A stretch of 49,568 nucleotides of DNA from Planctomycetota bacterium (GTDB lineage: Bacteria; Planctomycetota; UBA8742; UBA2392): positions 1 through 49,568 of the forward strand of contig JADLFN010000091.1 in assembly GCA_020845475.1 (NCBI GenBank), given 5' to 3'. This document shows, piece by piece, positions 7,222 through 17,224 of the stretch; within the stretch, counting starts at the first letter, position 1; each line of letters begins with the position of its first letter. The position numbers were made by a program, and so were the translations under genes. A model generated the notes under the pieces. It was not told the DNA's origin. It made no database searches and was given only the letters and a program-made list of their open reading frames with translations.

Positions 7222-8907
7222 ATGGCCATGCGCACTACACTCGCCCTTGCACTCACGCTGCTTGCCCTGACCTCCATCGCCGCTCAGGACGCGCCCGCCC
7301 CCGAGGAACCCAAGTGGGTTTCCGAACTGCGCGACATCGCCATTCCCATGCGCGATGGCAAGTCTCTCGCCGCCAACGTGCTCTTGCCCAAGAAGGCCGG
7401 CAAATACCCCTGTGTGCTCGTGCAGACGCCCTACAACAAGAACAACATGGGTCGCGAATACGGCGACGCCGAACGCGCGGGCGAAGCCGCGCGCGGCTCC
7501 GCCAAGGCCTGGGCCAGATTCGACCGCGAGAACTACGCTTATTGCTTCGTCGATTGGCGCGGCTTCTATGGCAGCAAGGCCGCGCTGCAGGGCGTGGACA
7601 AGCGCAAATGGAAGCGCGGCCAGGACGGCTTTGATTGCGTAGAGTGGTGCGCCAAGCAGGAGTGGTGCAACGGCAAGATCGGCACCTGGGGCGGCAGCGC
7701 CTTGGGCAAACAGCAGTTTGACACCGCCGCCGAGCAGCCGCCGCATCTTGTGTGTGCCGCGCCGCTGATTGCCTACCAGGGCCAGCGCTACGAGGCCTAC
7801 TACGAGGGCGGCGTGAAGCTGGAGGCCCACGTCAGCGCGCTCGACCGCCTCGGCTTTGGCGTGGGCGAGGCGGTGGGCCGCGCGTCGAGTCCGGACGCTC
7901 CTGTCTGGTCTTTGGCCAAACGCATGAGCTACACGCCCGAGAAAATCAGCGTGCCCTGCTTGCTTGTCAGCGGCTGGTGGGACAACTACCCGCGCGACGT
8001 GATTGACAATTTTACCGATATCGTGGCCAAGGGCGGTGAAGCGGCGCGCAAGCACACGCGTCTCGTCATGGGGCCTTGGGCACACACAGCCATCGATATG
8101 CCCAAGCAGGGCGACCTCGAATTCAAGGCCGCCGAGGATTACAGCACGAAGATAACGGTGCAGTTCTTTGATTACTTCCTGCGTGACCAGAAGGAAAATG
8201 GCTACGACAAGCTGCCGCGCGTGCATTTGTTCCAGTGCGGCGAAGACAAGTGGCTTACAGCCGAAAGCGTGGGCGCGTTCGAGCGTAAAACGCGCGAGCT
8301 CTATTTGCAGTCAGGTGGAACCGTTAACGCAGAAAAGCCTGCGGCGGCGAGCGAGGAGTCCAAACTCGAGCGCGCCTTCAAGTACGACCCGAAAAAGCCA
8401 TCGCCCACGATCGGCGGAGCGAATCTGCCGCCCCTGACCTACGGCCCCGAGGACTGCGCAGCCATTCTCAAGCGCGATGACGTGCTCGTTTACTCAACCG
8501 GCAAACTGGCTGAGCCGCTGGCGCTGTTTGGCAGCGCCGAACTGGAATTCACGTTCACCGTCAACCGCGCGGATTGCGACTTCCATGTGCGCCTGCTCGA
8601 TGACAACGGCAAAGGCGCATTCCTGGTGGCCGAAGGCATCCAGCGCGCGAAGTACCGCAACGGCAAAGAGGAGCTTCTCACGCCGGGCGTAGCCGCGCGC
8701 GTGAAGGTGAAACTCAACCCCAACTGTTACACGTTTCTCAAGGATCACGAGTTGAAGCTGGTGCTGACCTGCGGCAACAGCCCGCGCTACGAGCGCAACA
8801 CGCACACGGGTGAAAACGGCTGGGACGAAGCCAAAGCGTTGGACGTGGACGTGACGATACACCATGACGCTGCCCAGCCGGCCATTTTGCGCATGGCGCT
8901 GAAATGA
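7222..8907 (+). CDS. Secreted CocE/NonD-family hydrolase (X-Pro dipeptidyl-peptidase fold)
   Basis: A 561-residue alpha/beta hydrolase. Residues 1-21 form a Sec signal peptide (LALALTLLALTSIAAQ). The peptidase S15-type domain follows: PYNKNNMG, DWRGFYGSKA, the nucleophile region GTWGGSALGKQQF (Ser 159), the acid in SGWWDNY (Asp 254) and the histidine in GPWAHT (His 288). A C-terminal jelly-roll domain (PepX_C, about 385-555) completes the family architecture. It cleaves acyl, ester or amide bonds; the substrate is unknown. It is exported and stands alone, convergent with the tfoX-like gene. Confidence 0.85.
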   Translation: MAMRTTLALALTLLALTSIAAQDAPAPEEPKWVSELRDIAIPMRDGKSLAANVLLPKKAGKYPCVLVQTPYNKNNMGREYGDAERAGEAARGSAKAWARFDRENYAYCFVDWRGFYGSKAALQGVDKRKWKRGQDGFDCVEWCAKQEWCNGKIGTWGGSALGKQQFDTAAEQPPHLVCAAPLIAYQGQRYEAYYEGGVKLEAHVSALDRLGFGVGEAVGRASSPDAPVWSLAKRMSYTPEKISVPCLLVSGWWDNYPRDVIDNFTDIVAKGGEAARKHTRLVMGPWAHTAIDMPKQGDLEFKAAEDYSTKITVQFFDYFLRDQKENGYDKLPRVHLFQCGEDKWLTAESVGAFERKTRELYLQSGGTVNAEKPAAASEESKLERAFKYDPKKPSPTIGGANLPPLTYGPEDCAAILKRDDVLVYSTGKLAEPLALFGSAELEFTFTVNRADCDFHVRLLDDNGKGAFLVAEGIQRAKYRNGKEELLTPGVAARVKVKLNPNCYTFLKDHELKLVLTCGNSPRYERNTHTGENGWDEAKALDVDVTIHHDAAQPAILRMALK

Positions 8908-9315
8908 TCACTGCTTGGGTTGCCTGCCGGTAATGCCGGTTTTGCGCGGCCGCGATTTGAGCGATGGCGCGCTGACGTGCCGGCGCGAGGGCGGCTTGGT
9001 GTTGTGGTCCGCGGCGGCAAGGGAACCCTTGCTCCACTCGGCGAGCGCCTCTTTGTTCTCGACCACCTCACTGGGGACCGTCCAGTAGTTCATGATGTGC
9101 CCCGGCCAGGGCTGGAACGGCGTCATGCCCGCCTTCTTGAAGCGCGGCTCGTTGGCGGCATCCGTCTTGAGATAGAGCGTGTCGTTGTCGATCAGCGCAA
9201 AGAACTTCTCGGCGTGATAGATGCCCACGCCGCCAAACATGCGCCGCGTGCGCACCGGCCCCAGCACCGAGAACTGGTCAGTGACGTACTTCAGGAATTC
9301 GTCTGAAACCGCCAT
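8908..9315 (-). CDS. TfoX N-terminal domain protein
   Basis: A 135-residue protein from the ATG encoding MAVSDEFLKYV. It has the TfoX_N pattern (VRTRRMFGGVGIYHAEKFFALIDNDTLYLKTD, and later YWTVPSEVVENKEALAEW), followed by a Lys/Arg/Ser-rich tail that looks disordered. Proteins with only this domain are widespread and mostly uncharacterised; a competence role should not be assumed. It ends directly against the preceding hydrolase gene and is divergent from the DUF255 gene. Confidence 0.8.
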   Translation of the reverse strand: MAVSDEFLKYVTDQFSVLGPVRTRRMFGGVGIYHAEKFFALIDNDTLYLKTDAANEPRFKKAGMTPFQPWPGHIMNYWTVPSEVVENKEALAEWSKGSLAAADHNTKPPSRRHVSAPSLKSRPRKTGITGRQPKQ

Positions 9316-9384
9316 GCGTCGCCCGCCCAGCGATTGCCCGTGGATAGTGTGCCTTTTATTGGCTCGGCGCGCTAATCTTCTGGC

Positions 9385-11415
9385 ATGCCCAACCGCCTCG
9401 AAAAAGCCTCCAGCCCCTATTTGCTGCAGCACGCCAACAATCCGGTGGATTGGTTCGAATGGGGCGAGGAGGCCTTCGCCAAGGCCAAAGCCGAGGACAA
9501 ACTCGTGTTCCTTTCCGTGGGCTACGCGACATGCCACTGGTGCCACGTGATGGAACACGAGAGTTTCGAGAACGAGGCCACGGCGAAAATTCTCAACGAG
9601 CACTGCGTCAGCATCAAGGTGGACCGCGAAGAGCGCCCCGACATCGACAACATCTATATGACCGTGGTGCAGGCGTTTACCGGCGGCCACGGCGGCTGGC
9701 CCATGAGCCTGTTTCTGGCGCCTGACCAGCGGCCCGTGTTCGGCGCAACGTACCTGCCGCCCGATTCACGCTATGGCCGCGCGGGTTTCACCACCGTCAT
9801 CAAAGAACTCGCGCGGCTATGGCGCGAGGAGCGCCCAAAGCTGCTCGAACAGGCCACCAGCGTGACCGAGTGGCTCAACAAGCAAGGCGCGCCCGAGAAC
9901 CCCGGGGCGCTCGACAAGGGCGCGTTCAAGCGCTTTGCCGACGCCATGCGCGCGATGTACGACGAAGAGCGCGGCGGCTTTGGGCGCGCGCCGAAATTCC
10001 CGCGCCCGCACGCCCCCGCGCTGTTGCTGCGTCGTCATCAATCGACGGGCGACAAAGTGGATCTCGCCATGGTTGAGCGAACCGCCGAAGCGATGTGGCG
10101 CGGCGGCATCCACGATCACCTCGGCGGCGGCTTTCACCGTTACTCAACCGACGCGCATTGGTTGTTGCCGCACTTCGAGAAGATGCTCTACGACCAGGCG
10201 CTGCTGCTCGATCTCTATCGCGAGCTGTGGCAGATCACGCAAAAGCCGCTCTATGCGCAGGCCTGCCGCGACATCGTGGGTTACGTGCTGCGCGATTTGC
10301 GCGACAAGGACGGCGCATTCCACAGCGCCGAAGACGCCGACAGCGAAGGCGTTGAAGGCAAGTTCTACGTCTGGACGCTAGCGGAACTCCAATCCGTGCT
10401 GGGCGAGGCCGAGGGCAAAGCCGTTGCCGCCGCCTACGGCTGCACTGACAACGGCAACTTCCTCGATGAAGCCACGCGCGAACAGAGCGGCGCGAACATT
10501 CTCCACCTGCCGCAGGCCTCAGACGAAGATCGCTTCAAAGCCGCGCGCGAAAAACTGCTGGCCGCGCGCAGCAAGCGCGTGCGCCCGCTGCTCGACGACA
10601 AGGTGCTGGCTGACTGGAACGGCCTATTCATTGGCGCCTGCGCCCGCGCCGGCGCGGCTCTAGGTGAAAGCGCCTGGATCAAGGCAGCCACGGAGGCGGC
10701 GACATTCATTCTGGGCACGATGGTGAAAGACGGACGGCTGCTGCACCGCTATCGCTCAGGGCAGGCCGGCATTCTGGGCTACGTGGACGATTACGCGTTC
10801 CTGGCCAACGGCCTGCTTGACCTTTACGAAAGCACGTTTGAGACGCGCTGGCTGGCTGAAGCCGCGCGCCTGTGCCGTGAAATGTTGAAGCTGTTCCGCG
10901 ATGACAGCGAGAAAGTCTTCCACACACAGGGCAAAGACGACCCCGAGAAACTCATAGCCGCCTCGCGCAGCTTCTACGACGGCGCGATTCCCAGCGGCAA
11001 CGCCGCCGCGTGCCACGCGCTGATCCGGGTGGGGCGCTTGATTCAGGATGAAGCGCTCGTGAACGCCGCCCGCGAGACCCTGGAGGCCTTCGCCGGCGAG
11101 TTCAACGCGCGTCCCGAGAGCCATCCCTGCGCGCTGACGGCCGTGGACCTGCTGCTGGAGCCGATGCAGGAAATTGTCATAGCGGGCAACGCCTCAGACG
11201 CGGCAACACAGGCGCTGGTCAAGATACTGCAGGCAAGATTCCTGCCGCGCGCCGTGTTCTGCCTGCACGAGCAAGGCGGCGAGATCGAGAAACTCGCGCC
11301 CTTCGTCAAAACCCAGGGGCCCATCGACGGCAAGCCCGCCGCTTATGTATGCGAAAACAACGCCTGCCAGACGCCGGTCTCAACACCCGAAGCGTTTGCG
11401 AAATTGCTGCACTGA
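9385..11415 (+). CDS. YyaL/DUF255 thioredoxin-domain protein
   Basis: A 676-residue protein. The N-terminal thioredoxin-like domain carries CHWCHVM (Cys 50, Cys 53) and the family phrases [24 protein letters not shown] and [13 protein letters not shown] long alpha/alpha-barrel like those of cellobiose epimerases follows ([48 protein letters not shown]). The family occurs from bacteria to human SPATA20; its reaction is not settled. No signal peptide is evident. Confidence 0.9.
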   Translation: MPNRLEKASSPYLLQHANNPVDWFEWGEEAFAKAKAEDKLVFLSVGYATCHWCHVMEHESFENEATAKILNEHCVSIKVDREERPDIDNIYMTVVQAFTGGHGGWPMSLFLAPDQRPVFGATYLPPDSRYGRAGFTTVIKELARLWREERPKLLEQATSVTEWLNKQGAPENPGALDKGAFKRFADAMRAMYDEERGGFGRAPKFPRPHAPALLLRRHQSTGDKVDLAMVERTAEAMWRGGIHDHLGGGFHRYSTDAHWLLPHFEKMLYDQALLLDLYRELWQITQKPLYAQACRDIVGYVLRDLRDKDGAFHSAEDADSEGVEGKFYVWTLAELQSVLGEAEGKAVAAAYGCTDNGNFLDEATREQSGANILHLPQASDEDRFKAAREKLLAARSKRVRPLLDDKVLADWNGLFIGACARAGAALGESAWIKAATEAATFILGTMVKDGRLLHRYRSGQAGILGYVDDYAFLANGLLDLYESTFETRWLAEAARLCREMLKLFRDDSEKVFHTQGKDDPEKLIAASRSFYDGAIPSGNAAACHALIRVGRLIQDEALVNAARETLEAFAGEFNARPESHPCALTAVDLLLEPMQEIVIAGNASDAATQALVKILQARFLPRAVFCLHEQGGEIEKLAPFVKTQGPIDGKPAAYVCENNACQTPVSTPEAFAKLLH

Positions 11416-11471
11416 ACTATCCTTTGCGCGCTCTGCAAACCCAAGGCGCGGCTTCGGAACAACAGGTGACC

Positions 11472-11858
11472 ATGAAAAAGGAACCGAAAATGTCCGAAGC
11501 CTTCACGCCTACTATTGAACGCGAAGCCACGCCTGAAGACCTCAACAAAGCCAAGTCTGAGTTCTGGGGCAAGATGCGCAAGTTCGCCGGCAAAGTGCCC
11601 TTCGCGAAGGACGTGGTTTCGCTCTATTACTTCATCACGGATCCCGGCGTGGGTCTGGCGCTCAAGGGCGCGGCGATCTTCGGTTTGCTCTATTTCATCA
11701 GTCCGGTGGATGTCGTGCCGGATACGATTCCGCTCGCCGGCTTGCTGGACGACGCCGGCGTGATTGCGGGTGTGATGTCACTGCTGGGCTCGCAGCTCAA
11801 GCCATACAAAGACCGCGCCGCCGAGTGGCTCAAGAACGGCGCAACTCCTGAGAAATAA
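11472..11858 (+). CDS. DUF1232 (YkvA-like) membrane protein
   Basis: A 128-residue protein with the DUF1232 core FISPVDVVPDTIPLAGLLDDAGVI shown in parts: FISPVD, PDTIP, GLLDD. Two short hydrophobic segments fit a small membrane protein. ATG 11472 is chosen because AGGTG lies just upstream; ATG 11490 is an alternative. The next gene starts on the base after its stop, so the pair is translationally linked. Function is unknown. Confidence 0.8.
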   Translation: MKKEPKMSEAFTPTIEREATPEDLNKAKSEFWGKMRKFAGKVPFAKDVVSLYYFITDPGVGLALKGAAIFGLLYFISPVDVVPDTIPLAGLLDDAGVIAGVMSLLGSQLKPYKDRAAEWLKNGATPEK

Positions 11859-12968
11859 ATGTCCGGCCGCGCCGTAGCCTTTGATCAATCAGGTGAACGC
11901 GCGGCTTTGGCGCCCTTGTGGGTGCTCCGCCGCCAGTTCATGGCGCTGGACGTGATTTATCTCGGCTTTGTCGGCTGGCTGCTTGTCTGGGCGCTGATCT
12001 CGTGGGCGCTTCCTCAGTTCCGGCTCTACGAAACTTCGCCGCGCTTTGCCTGGGCCACGGAAAGCCATGCAGCGATCGTGGGCCGCCTTGCGTTCTTCTT
12101 CTTCGGCTATCTGTTGCTGCAGCGCTTTGGTATTCGCTTCCAGCGCGACTACTTTGCGCGCGGCATCGCGGCACCCACCTGGCTGCGCGTGATGAACCTG
12201 GTTTACACCCTCGCGCCCACGGTGCTGGCACCCACCGTGTTTCAGGGACTGGGGGCGTTCATGGCCATGGTCTCGGGTGTGCCGGGAGTTGAATCGCACC
12301 CCGGGTTCATTGAGGGCATGAACTACGACCGCGCCGCCACCTGGTTTGACGTGCAGTTGAAACAGATAGATATCCAGTTGTTCGGCGTTTATTTGCCCCA
12401 GTGGTCGCGCCAGTTTCATACTCCGTGGCTGTGCGGCATCCTGTTCTGGTGCTACCTGGTTTACTTCCTGTGCCCCTTCGTGGCTGCGCTTCCGCCCATT
12501 CTCAAGGGTAAGTGGAGCCAGGTGCGGCTGGCCGTGGCCATGCTGCACGCCACGCTGTTCATGACCTATGTGCTCTACATATTCGTGCCGGCCACAGGGC
12601 CGCGCTTTGAGGGCGGCTGGGGGCAGTGGCTGCCGCAAGAGCGCGGCTGGCTTTGGGCCAACGAGCTGTCGGACTGGGTGGATCGTGCTGAAACCATCCG
12701 CTGGGATGCGTTTCCCTCGGGGCACGTGGCCACGAGCATCACCTGCATGATCGTGGCGCTGATGCTGCACCGCAAAGTAGGGCTGGCCTATCTGCCTTTT
12801 GTGGTGGGCCTGACGATTGCCACGATTCTGCTGGGATATCATTACGGCACGGACGTGCTGGCCGGCTTTATGTGCGTGATTGTCACGTTTGCAATCTGCC
12901 TGCCCGCCATCTGCTGGTGGGAGAAGGCCACGAACCCGTCAAACAAAGACGCCGTCCTTCATTCTTAG
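11859..12968 (+). CDS. PAP2-superfamily membrane phosphatase/phosphotransferase (Aur1-like)
   Basis: A 369-residue membrane protein with about six to eight TM segments. The C-terminal PAP2 signature is present: PATGPRF, FPSGHVATS (motif 2) and GYHYGTDVLAG (motif 3, with catalytic His and supporting Asp). This spacing resembles the Aur1/inositolphosphotransferase branch (PAP2_3). It probably acts on a lipid phosphate or transfers a phospho-head group; the substrate is unknown. It follows the DUF1232 gene without a gap, and its last 30 bases overlap the convergent ABC gene. Confidence 0.8.
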   Translation: MSGRAVAFDQSGERAALAPLWVLRRQFMALDVIYLGFVGWLLVWALISWALPQFRLYETSPRFAWATESHAAIVGRLAFFFFGYLLLQRFGIRFQRDYFARGIAAPTWLRVMNLVYTLAPTVLAPTVFQGLGAFMAMVSGVPGVESHPGFIEGMNYDRAATWFDVQLKQIDIQLFGVYLPQWSRQFHTPWLCGILFWCYLVYFLCPFVAALPPILKGKWSQVRLAVAMLHATLFMTYVLYIFVPATGPRFEGGWGQWLPQERGWLWANELSDWVDRAETIRWDAFPSGHVATSITCMIVALMLHRKVGLAYLPFVVGLTIATILLGYHYGTDVLAGFMCVIVTFAICLPAICWWEKATNPSNKDAVLHS

Positions 12969-13673
12969 AACGCGGTGCGCGCGTGAGGCCAGCGCTTCGC
13001 TGTGCGTCACCAGCAGGATCGTGAGGCCGCGCTCTATGTTGAATTGCTCGATCAGGGCATAGATCTCGTCGGCCGTTTTGGTGTCGAGGTTGCCTGTGGG
13101 TTCGTCGCAGAACATGATCGCGGGCTGATTGATCAGCGCGCGCGCAAGCGCCACGCGCTGGCGTTCGCCGCCGGAAAGGCGCGTGGGCTGATGATTCAGG
13201 CGCTCGCCCAGGCCCACGCGCGCCAGCAGATCGCGCGCTTCTTTCTCGATGCGCGTGGCATCGGCCAGCCAGCGAAAGCCGCCGGCTCCAATGCGCGCGG
13301 GCATCATCACGTTTTCCAGCGCCGTGAATTCGGGCAGCAGGTGAAAGGCCTGGAACACGAAGCCAAAGTCGCGGTTGCGGACTTTGGCCGCCGCCTCGGG
13401 GCTGAGTTCCGCGAGATTGTCTCCGCGATAGAGAATCTTGCCCGCCGTGGGCGTATCGAGCAGGCCCAGCAGGTGCAACAGCGTGCTCTTGCCCGCGCCC
13501 GATGCGCCCACGATGCCGGCAATCTCGCCCTCAAGCAGCGCAAAATCGACGCCTTTGAGCACGCGCAATTCCTGCTCGCCCACCTTGAACGTGCGCGTCA
13601 GGCTCCTGCACTCGAGGATCACTTTGCGCGTGGGCGCGCTGATTGCAACGGGTTCAGGTGCGGCTTCGCTCAT
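12939..13673 (-). CDS. LolD/MacB-type ABC transporter ATP-binding protein
   Basis: A 244-residue ATPase: Walker A GASGAGKST, Q-loop FVFQAFHLLPEFTALENVMMPA read in parts (FVFQ, HLLPE, ENVMMP), signature LSGGERQRVALARAL, Walker B IMFCDEPTGNLD and the H-loop LLVTHSE. The DEPTGNLD phrase is typical of the LolD/FtsE/MacB group, which extracts lipoproteins or drives mechanotransmission. No permease is adjacent, so the partner is encoded elsewhere. Confidence 0.85.
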   Translation of the reverse strand: MSEAAPEPVAISAPTRKVILECRSLTRTFKVGEQELRVLKGVDFALLEGEIAGIVGASGAGKSTLLHLLGLLDTPTAGKILYRGDNLAELSPEAAAKVRNRDFGFVFQAFHLLPEFTALENVMMPARIGAGGFRWLADATRIEKEARDLLARVGLGERLNHQPTRLSGGERQRVALARALINQPAIMFCDEPTGNLDTKTADEIYALIEQFNIERGLTILLVTHSEALASRAHRVLRMKDGVFV

Positions 13674-13693
13674 GCCTTCGTTATATCGGCGGT

Positions 13694-15403
13694 TTAGCGC
13701 GCGAACACCTTCTCAAGCTCAAACTTCTTTGTCTCTACGCCGTGTGCGCCCACAGTGCGTGTCTGGCCGAGCTTCACGTAAACCATGCCCTTGTCGGCAT
13801 CGACCACAAAAGCGTTCACGGTCGTCACCCGGTTCTGGCCCGTGAACTCGGCCTTTTTCAGGGCAGCGAACAGGCTTTCCACGTCGCTGATTTCCTTGTT
13901 GCGCGAGGCGTCGTTGAGCTTCTTGAGGCGCTCGCGCGCGTCCGTGATGTAGGCAGGCATTTCGAAGTTCTTGTCTTTTTCTTTGCGCTCGGCGTACCAC
14001 TTCTCGCGCTCTTCCTTGTAGCGGACCTCAAAGAGCGTGGCCGCCGTCACCGTGGCCTTGCCTGCTTCAGGTGATAGCGTGCGAAACTCCACGCCCTTGC
14101 TGTCTTCGTGGTTGCCGTCCACTTCGGCCACCACGTAAGGCGGGCGCGACTTCTTGCCGCCGGCCACGATGATCGCGCCGCGCGTCACGTTGATGCGCTC
14201 AAGCTGCGCCGCCAGTTCATCGGGAAAACGGGCCGCACCCTGGCACTTCTGAAGCGCGCGCCGCAACATCAGCGCGCGCGGCTGGCAGTGCACCTTGTCG
14301 AGGTTTTCGCCGTCGCCGTCCTGCAGCATGGCAAAGGCGCCGTTCTGCGAAAAGGCCACGTAACCGCAGATAAACCCCGGCCAGGTCAGTGTTGCATAGG
14401 CGCCCTGGCCCTTTTCGGTCTTCTTTTCCGGCTCAATTACCAGCCACAGCGGGCGCTTGAAAATTTCGCTGTTGTCATCGTAGCGAACATCGAGGTTGCG
14501 GCCCGCCAGGTTGGAATCGCCGGCTCGCGTGCACAGGGCGCTGCCGTAAACGCCCGCCCAGTCTCCCGCAGTGTTAAGGCACAGCAGGTCCGAGAGCCGC
14601 AGCAGGCGCTTGTACTTGGCCACGGTGCGTTCGGTTTCGCTCAGGGCTTCGTTCATCGCCAGCAGCATGCCCTTGAGTTCTTCAAGGTGCGCGGCGTCGA
14701 AGTCATAGCGCATGTACTGGGCGTCGCAGATCGCATCCCAGGGGATGTCGCCCACGGCGCCATCCATGGCCTCCGTGAGCATGTGCCGGTTCACGAAGCT
14801 CATGATCTGCTTGGCCATGAGTTTGCCGTAGGCGTAGCCGCGCTGGCGCGGATTGCCCCAGAGGCGAAGAATGTCCACGCCCTCAAGTTTGTCGAGGCTG
14901 CCGCAGATTTCGCCCTGGGGTGCCGAGCCAAGTTCCCAGCCGCTGTAGGGCAGATTCAGGGCCTCATTGAGCATCTCCTCGTTCAGGCCCTCGCGCTGAA
15001 TCACAAAGTTGATGGCGGTGCGCACGTCGTACTCGTTAACGAGCACGATGCACATGGCCTTGAGCACGTCTTCGGCATCGAGTTTCAAATCCGTAAACGC
15101 CTTGACCGCGCCCTTGAGGCCGCTTGCCTGCGCGCCCGCTCCCACGGCCGTGATCTGCTCGCGACTGAGGCCCGCACGCAAGAGCACACGCAAGCGCTGG
15201 TCGTCGTTCAGCCCCACATTGAAAAGCACGCCCAGTATCTTCTCGGCGCTGGCCTTGTGGTAAACGCGCAGAAATACCGCGGCGCTGTTCAGGCCCTGCT
15301 TGGTGATCTTCTCTTCCAGATCTTTGCCAAAGGCGTGGGCGGGCGAGCGCACCAGCAGCAGCGCGGCCAGCACCACGAACGCCAGCATGACGCGTTTGAG
15401 CAT
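13694..15403 (-). CDS. Exported C45-like Ntn-hydrolase family protein
   Basis: A 569-residue protein. A signal peptide covers residues 1-24 (LAFVVLAALLLVRSPAHA). A helical region of about 130 residues precedes a domain resembling acyl-CoA:6-APA acyltransferase/peptidase C45: GNPRQRGYAYGKLM, a long helix, then GSALCTRAGDSNLAGRNLD, where the Cys would be the Ntn nucleophile, and LTWPGFICGYVAFSQNGAFAM. Members are self-processing acylases or amidases. Substrate and even autoprocessing are unproven here. It is divergent from moaC. Confidence 0.6.
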   Translation of the reverse strand: MLKRVMLAFVVLAALLLVRSPAHAFGKDLEEKITKQGLNSAAVFLRVYHKASAEKILGVLFNVGLNDDQRLRVLLRAGLSREQITAVGAGAQASGLKGAVKAFTDLKLDAEDVLKAMCIVLVNEYDVRTAINFVIQREGLNEEMLNEALNLPYSGWELGSAPQGEICGSLDKLEGVDILRLWGNPRQRGYAYGKLMAKQIMSFVNRHMLTEAMDGAVGDIPWDAICDAQYMRYDFDAAHLEELKGMLLAMNEALSETERTVAKYKRLLRLSDLLCLNTAGDWAGVYGSALCTRAGDSNLAGRNLDVRYDDNSEIFKRPLWLVIEPEKKTEKGQGAYATLTWPGFICGYVAFSQNGAFAMLQDGDGENLDKVHCQPRALMLRRALQKCQGAARFPDELAAQLERINVTRGAIIVAGGKKSRPPYVVAEVDGNHEDSKGVEFRTLSPEAGKATVTAATLFEVRYKEEREKWYAERKEKDKNFEMPAYITDARERLKKLNDASRNKEISDVESLFAALKKAEFTGQNRVTTVNAFVVDADKGMVYVKLGQTRTVGAHGVETKKFELEKVFAR

Positions 15404-15440
15404 GATTCTCTCCAGGCGGGTGCGCGATCGTACTTTATTA

Positions 15441-15453
15441 GTAGGGGCCGCGA
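15441..15453. repeat. Partial copy of the GTAGGGGC repeat
   Basis: GTAGGGGCCGCGA is identical to bases 46852-46864 and resembles the half-site of the 28-bp palindromes at 263 and 45011. It lies in the divergent region between the C45-like gene and moaC. It may be a decayed or variant repeat. Confidence 0.5.
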
Positions 15454-15524
15454 AGCCCGCCTTACAGGTTGCGCGCGGATTGGCGTGTTTCGATTCGAAG
15501 GAAAGTTTCTAGAATGAGAGCACA

Positions 15525-16019
15525 ATGGCGCAGCAAAGCTCGCAACTCTCGCACCTGGACGCCCGCGGTCACGCGTCCATGGTGGATGTCGCGGACAAGA
15601 AGGTCACTCGTCGCCGCGCGGCAGCCGAATGCCTTGTCTCCATGAACGCAAACACGCTCGCCGCCATTCTTGAAGGCGGCGTGCCCAAGGGTGATGTGCT
15701 CTCGGTGGCCCGCATTGCCGGCATTCAGGCGGCCAAGCGCACGCCTGAACTGATTCCGCTCTGCCACGGCCTGAACCTGACCAGCATCAAAGTTGATTTC
15801 GAGATTTCGGCGCGGCACAACTGCGTGGCGATTTTCGCCCTGGCCACAGCCCTCGATCGCACCGGCGTCGAAATGGAAGCGCTGACGGCCGCGGCCGTAG
15901 CCGCGCTGACGATTTACGACATGTGCAAGGCGCTGCAGAAAGACATGACCATCACCGGCTTGAAACTGGTTGCAAAGAGCGGCGGCAAGAGCGGGCTGTT
16001 CAAGCGGGGGCGTGCTTGA
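15525..16019 (+). CDS. moaC: Cyclic pyranopterin monophosphate synthase MoaC
   Basis: A 164-residue enzyme that, with MoaA, makes cPMP in molybdenum cofactor synthesis. Family motifs: [17 protein letters not shown], the [19 protein letters not shown] region, [23 protein letters not shown] (read in parts: [15 protein letters not shown]) and the C-terminal [10 protein letters not shown]. Length is normal. The rest of the moa pathway is not in the window. The downstream exonuclease gene starts within 15 bases or overlaps the stop. Confidence 0.95.
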   Translation: MAQQSSQLSHLDARGHASMVDVADKKVTRRRAAAECLVSMNANTLAAILEGGVPKGDVLSVARIAGIQAAKRTPELIPLCHGLNLTSIKVDFEISARHNCVAIFALATALDRTGVEMEALTAAAVAALTIYDMCKALQKDMTITGLKLVAKSGGKSGLFKRGRA

Positions 16020-16033
16020 GCTATCCGGCCGAG

Positions 16034-17176
16034 ATGGTCACGAACCCGGCGCAGCTGAAGTCGGCACTGTCCGAGTTGGAACAGGCAGTGCGCGTCTCGC
16101 TCGATATCGAGAGCGACAGCTTCTACCACTATGACGACCGCGTCTGCATCGTCACGATCTCAAGCCCGGGCAAAAGCTTCATCATCGACACGCTGGCTTT
16201 GGGCGAAGAAGCGCGGCTGCTTCAGTCGCTTGTGGCGCGCAAGGATCGGCCGCTGCTGATGCATAGCGCAAACAACGATGTGCTCGCTCTCAAGAAGGCC
16301 TATCGATTTGAATTTGGCCTGATCCAGGACACGGCGCTGGCTTGCACACTGCTTAATTATGCGCAGACCAGCCTCGCGCACCTGGCCGAGAGCTTCCTGG
16401 GCCTGCGCCTGCCGAAAGATCTCCAGCGCCATGATTGGGGCCAGCGCCCGATCGAGGCCACGCACGCAGAATACCTGATCAACGACACGCGCCACCTGTT
16501 TGAAATCCACGACCGGCTGACAGAGGAATTGCGGCATCACGGCATTTACGAAGAGTACGAGCTTGAGTGCCAGGCATTGATACAGGGTGAGCCGAACAAA
16601 CGCGAATTCGATCCCGAGCGTTTCAGGCGGATCAAGGGCCATGAAGAGCTTGACGCGTCAAGACGGGGCGCACTGAAAGCGCTTTACGCCTGGCGTGATT
16701 CCGTGGCGCGCGCGCTCAACCGCGCGCCGTTCCGCGTCATCTCCGATTTTGCGCTTCTCGACCTCGCTCGCACTCCGCCTTCGCCAAGTGAAGACCTGGC
16801 CAAACGCAGCGGTGTGGGCCGCTGGCTGGTGGCAGAGCACGACGCCGCAATCCGCGCCGCGATCACGCGCGGCTTGTCCGAGCCGGCGCCGCCGCGCGCG
16901 CCCTTCAAGCCCAAGGAAGGCGACGACACCAAGCGCCTGGACCCGCGCCAGCGCGACTTACTGGGAAAGCTCAAGGGCTGGCGCGAAAAAGAAGCGCAGG
17001 CGCGCGGCCTGGGCATGCAGGCGATTTTGCCCACGCCGGTGATGCACGAGCTGCTGCAACAGCCGCCTGCGAGCATCGAAGACCTCGCCCGCCACCCGCG
17101 CGTGGGCAAGAACCGCGCCGCCCGTTACGGCGATGCGCTGCTTAAGATGCTGGCGCCGCTGGTGAAGCGGCCCTAA
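16034..17176 (+). CDS. rnd: Ribonuclease D-like 3'-5' exonuclease with HRDC domain
   Basis: A 380-residue DEDD-family exonuclease: Exo I DIES (Asp 24, Glu 26), Exo II HSANNDVLAL (Asp 82) and Exo III YLINDTRHL (Tyr 147, Asp 151). HRDC-type helical parts follow (RGALKALYAWRDSVA and LGMQAILPTPVMHEL). This matches RNase D, which trims tRNA and other RNA 3' ends. ATG 16034 is chosen; a TTG at 16016 overlapping the moaC stop is an alternative. The gene carries one TTGACGCGTCAA palindrome at 16650. Confidence 0.85.
   Translation: MVTNPAQLKSALSELEQAVRVSLDIESDSFYHYDDRVCIVTISSPGKSFIIDTLALGEEARLLQSLVARKDRPLLMHSANNDVLALKKAYRFEFGLIQDTALACTLLNYAQTSLAHLAESFLGLRLPKDLQRHDWGQRPIEATHAEYLINDTRHLFEIHDRLTEELRHHGIYEEYELECQALIQGEPNKREFDPERFRRIKGHEELDASRRGALKALYAWRDSVARALNRAPFRVISDFALLDLARTPPSPSEDLAKRSGVGRWLVAEHDAAIRAAITRGLSEPAPPRAPFKPKEGDDTKRLDPRQRDLLGKLKGWREKEAQARGLGMQAILPTPVMHELLQQPPASIEDLARHPRVGKNRAARYGDALLKMLAPLVKRP
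16650..16661. repeat. TTGACGCGTCAA palindrome, copy 1
   Basis: A perfect 12-bp palindrome (14 bp with flanking C and G) inside the RNase D-like gene, encoding the end of a Leu-Asp-Ala-Ser-Arg stretch. Identical sites occur at 24136 and 44652, in the same reading phase. Confidence 0.7.
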
Positions 17177-17224
17177 CGCCTGCAGTGAACTGAGCCAATT
17201 TGTTATGCTGGTTCTGGAGGAAGC

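Noticed and set aside
14108..15517. Long plus-strand ORF (469 codons) opposite the C45-like gene
   Set aside because: It is antisense to a gene with a signal peptide and family motifs; composition (Ala/Val/Gln/His-rich) is that of a shadow frame in GC-rich DNA.
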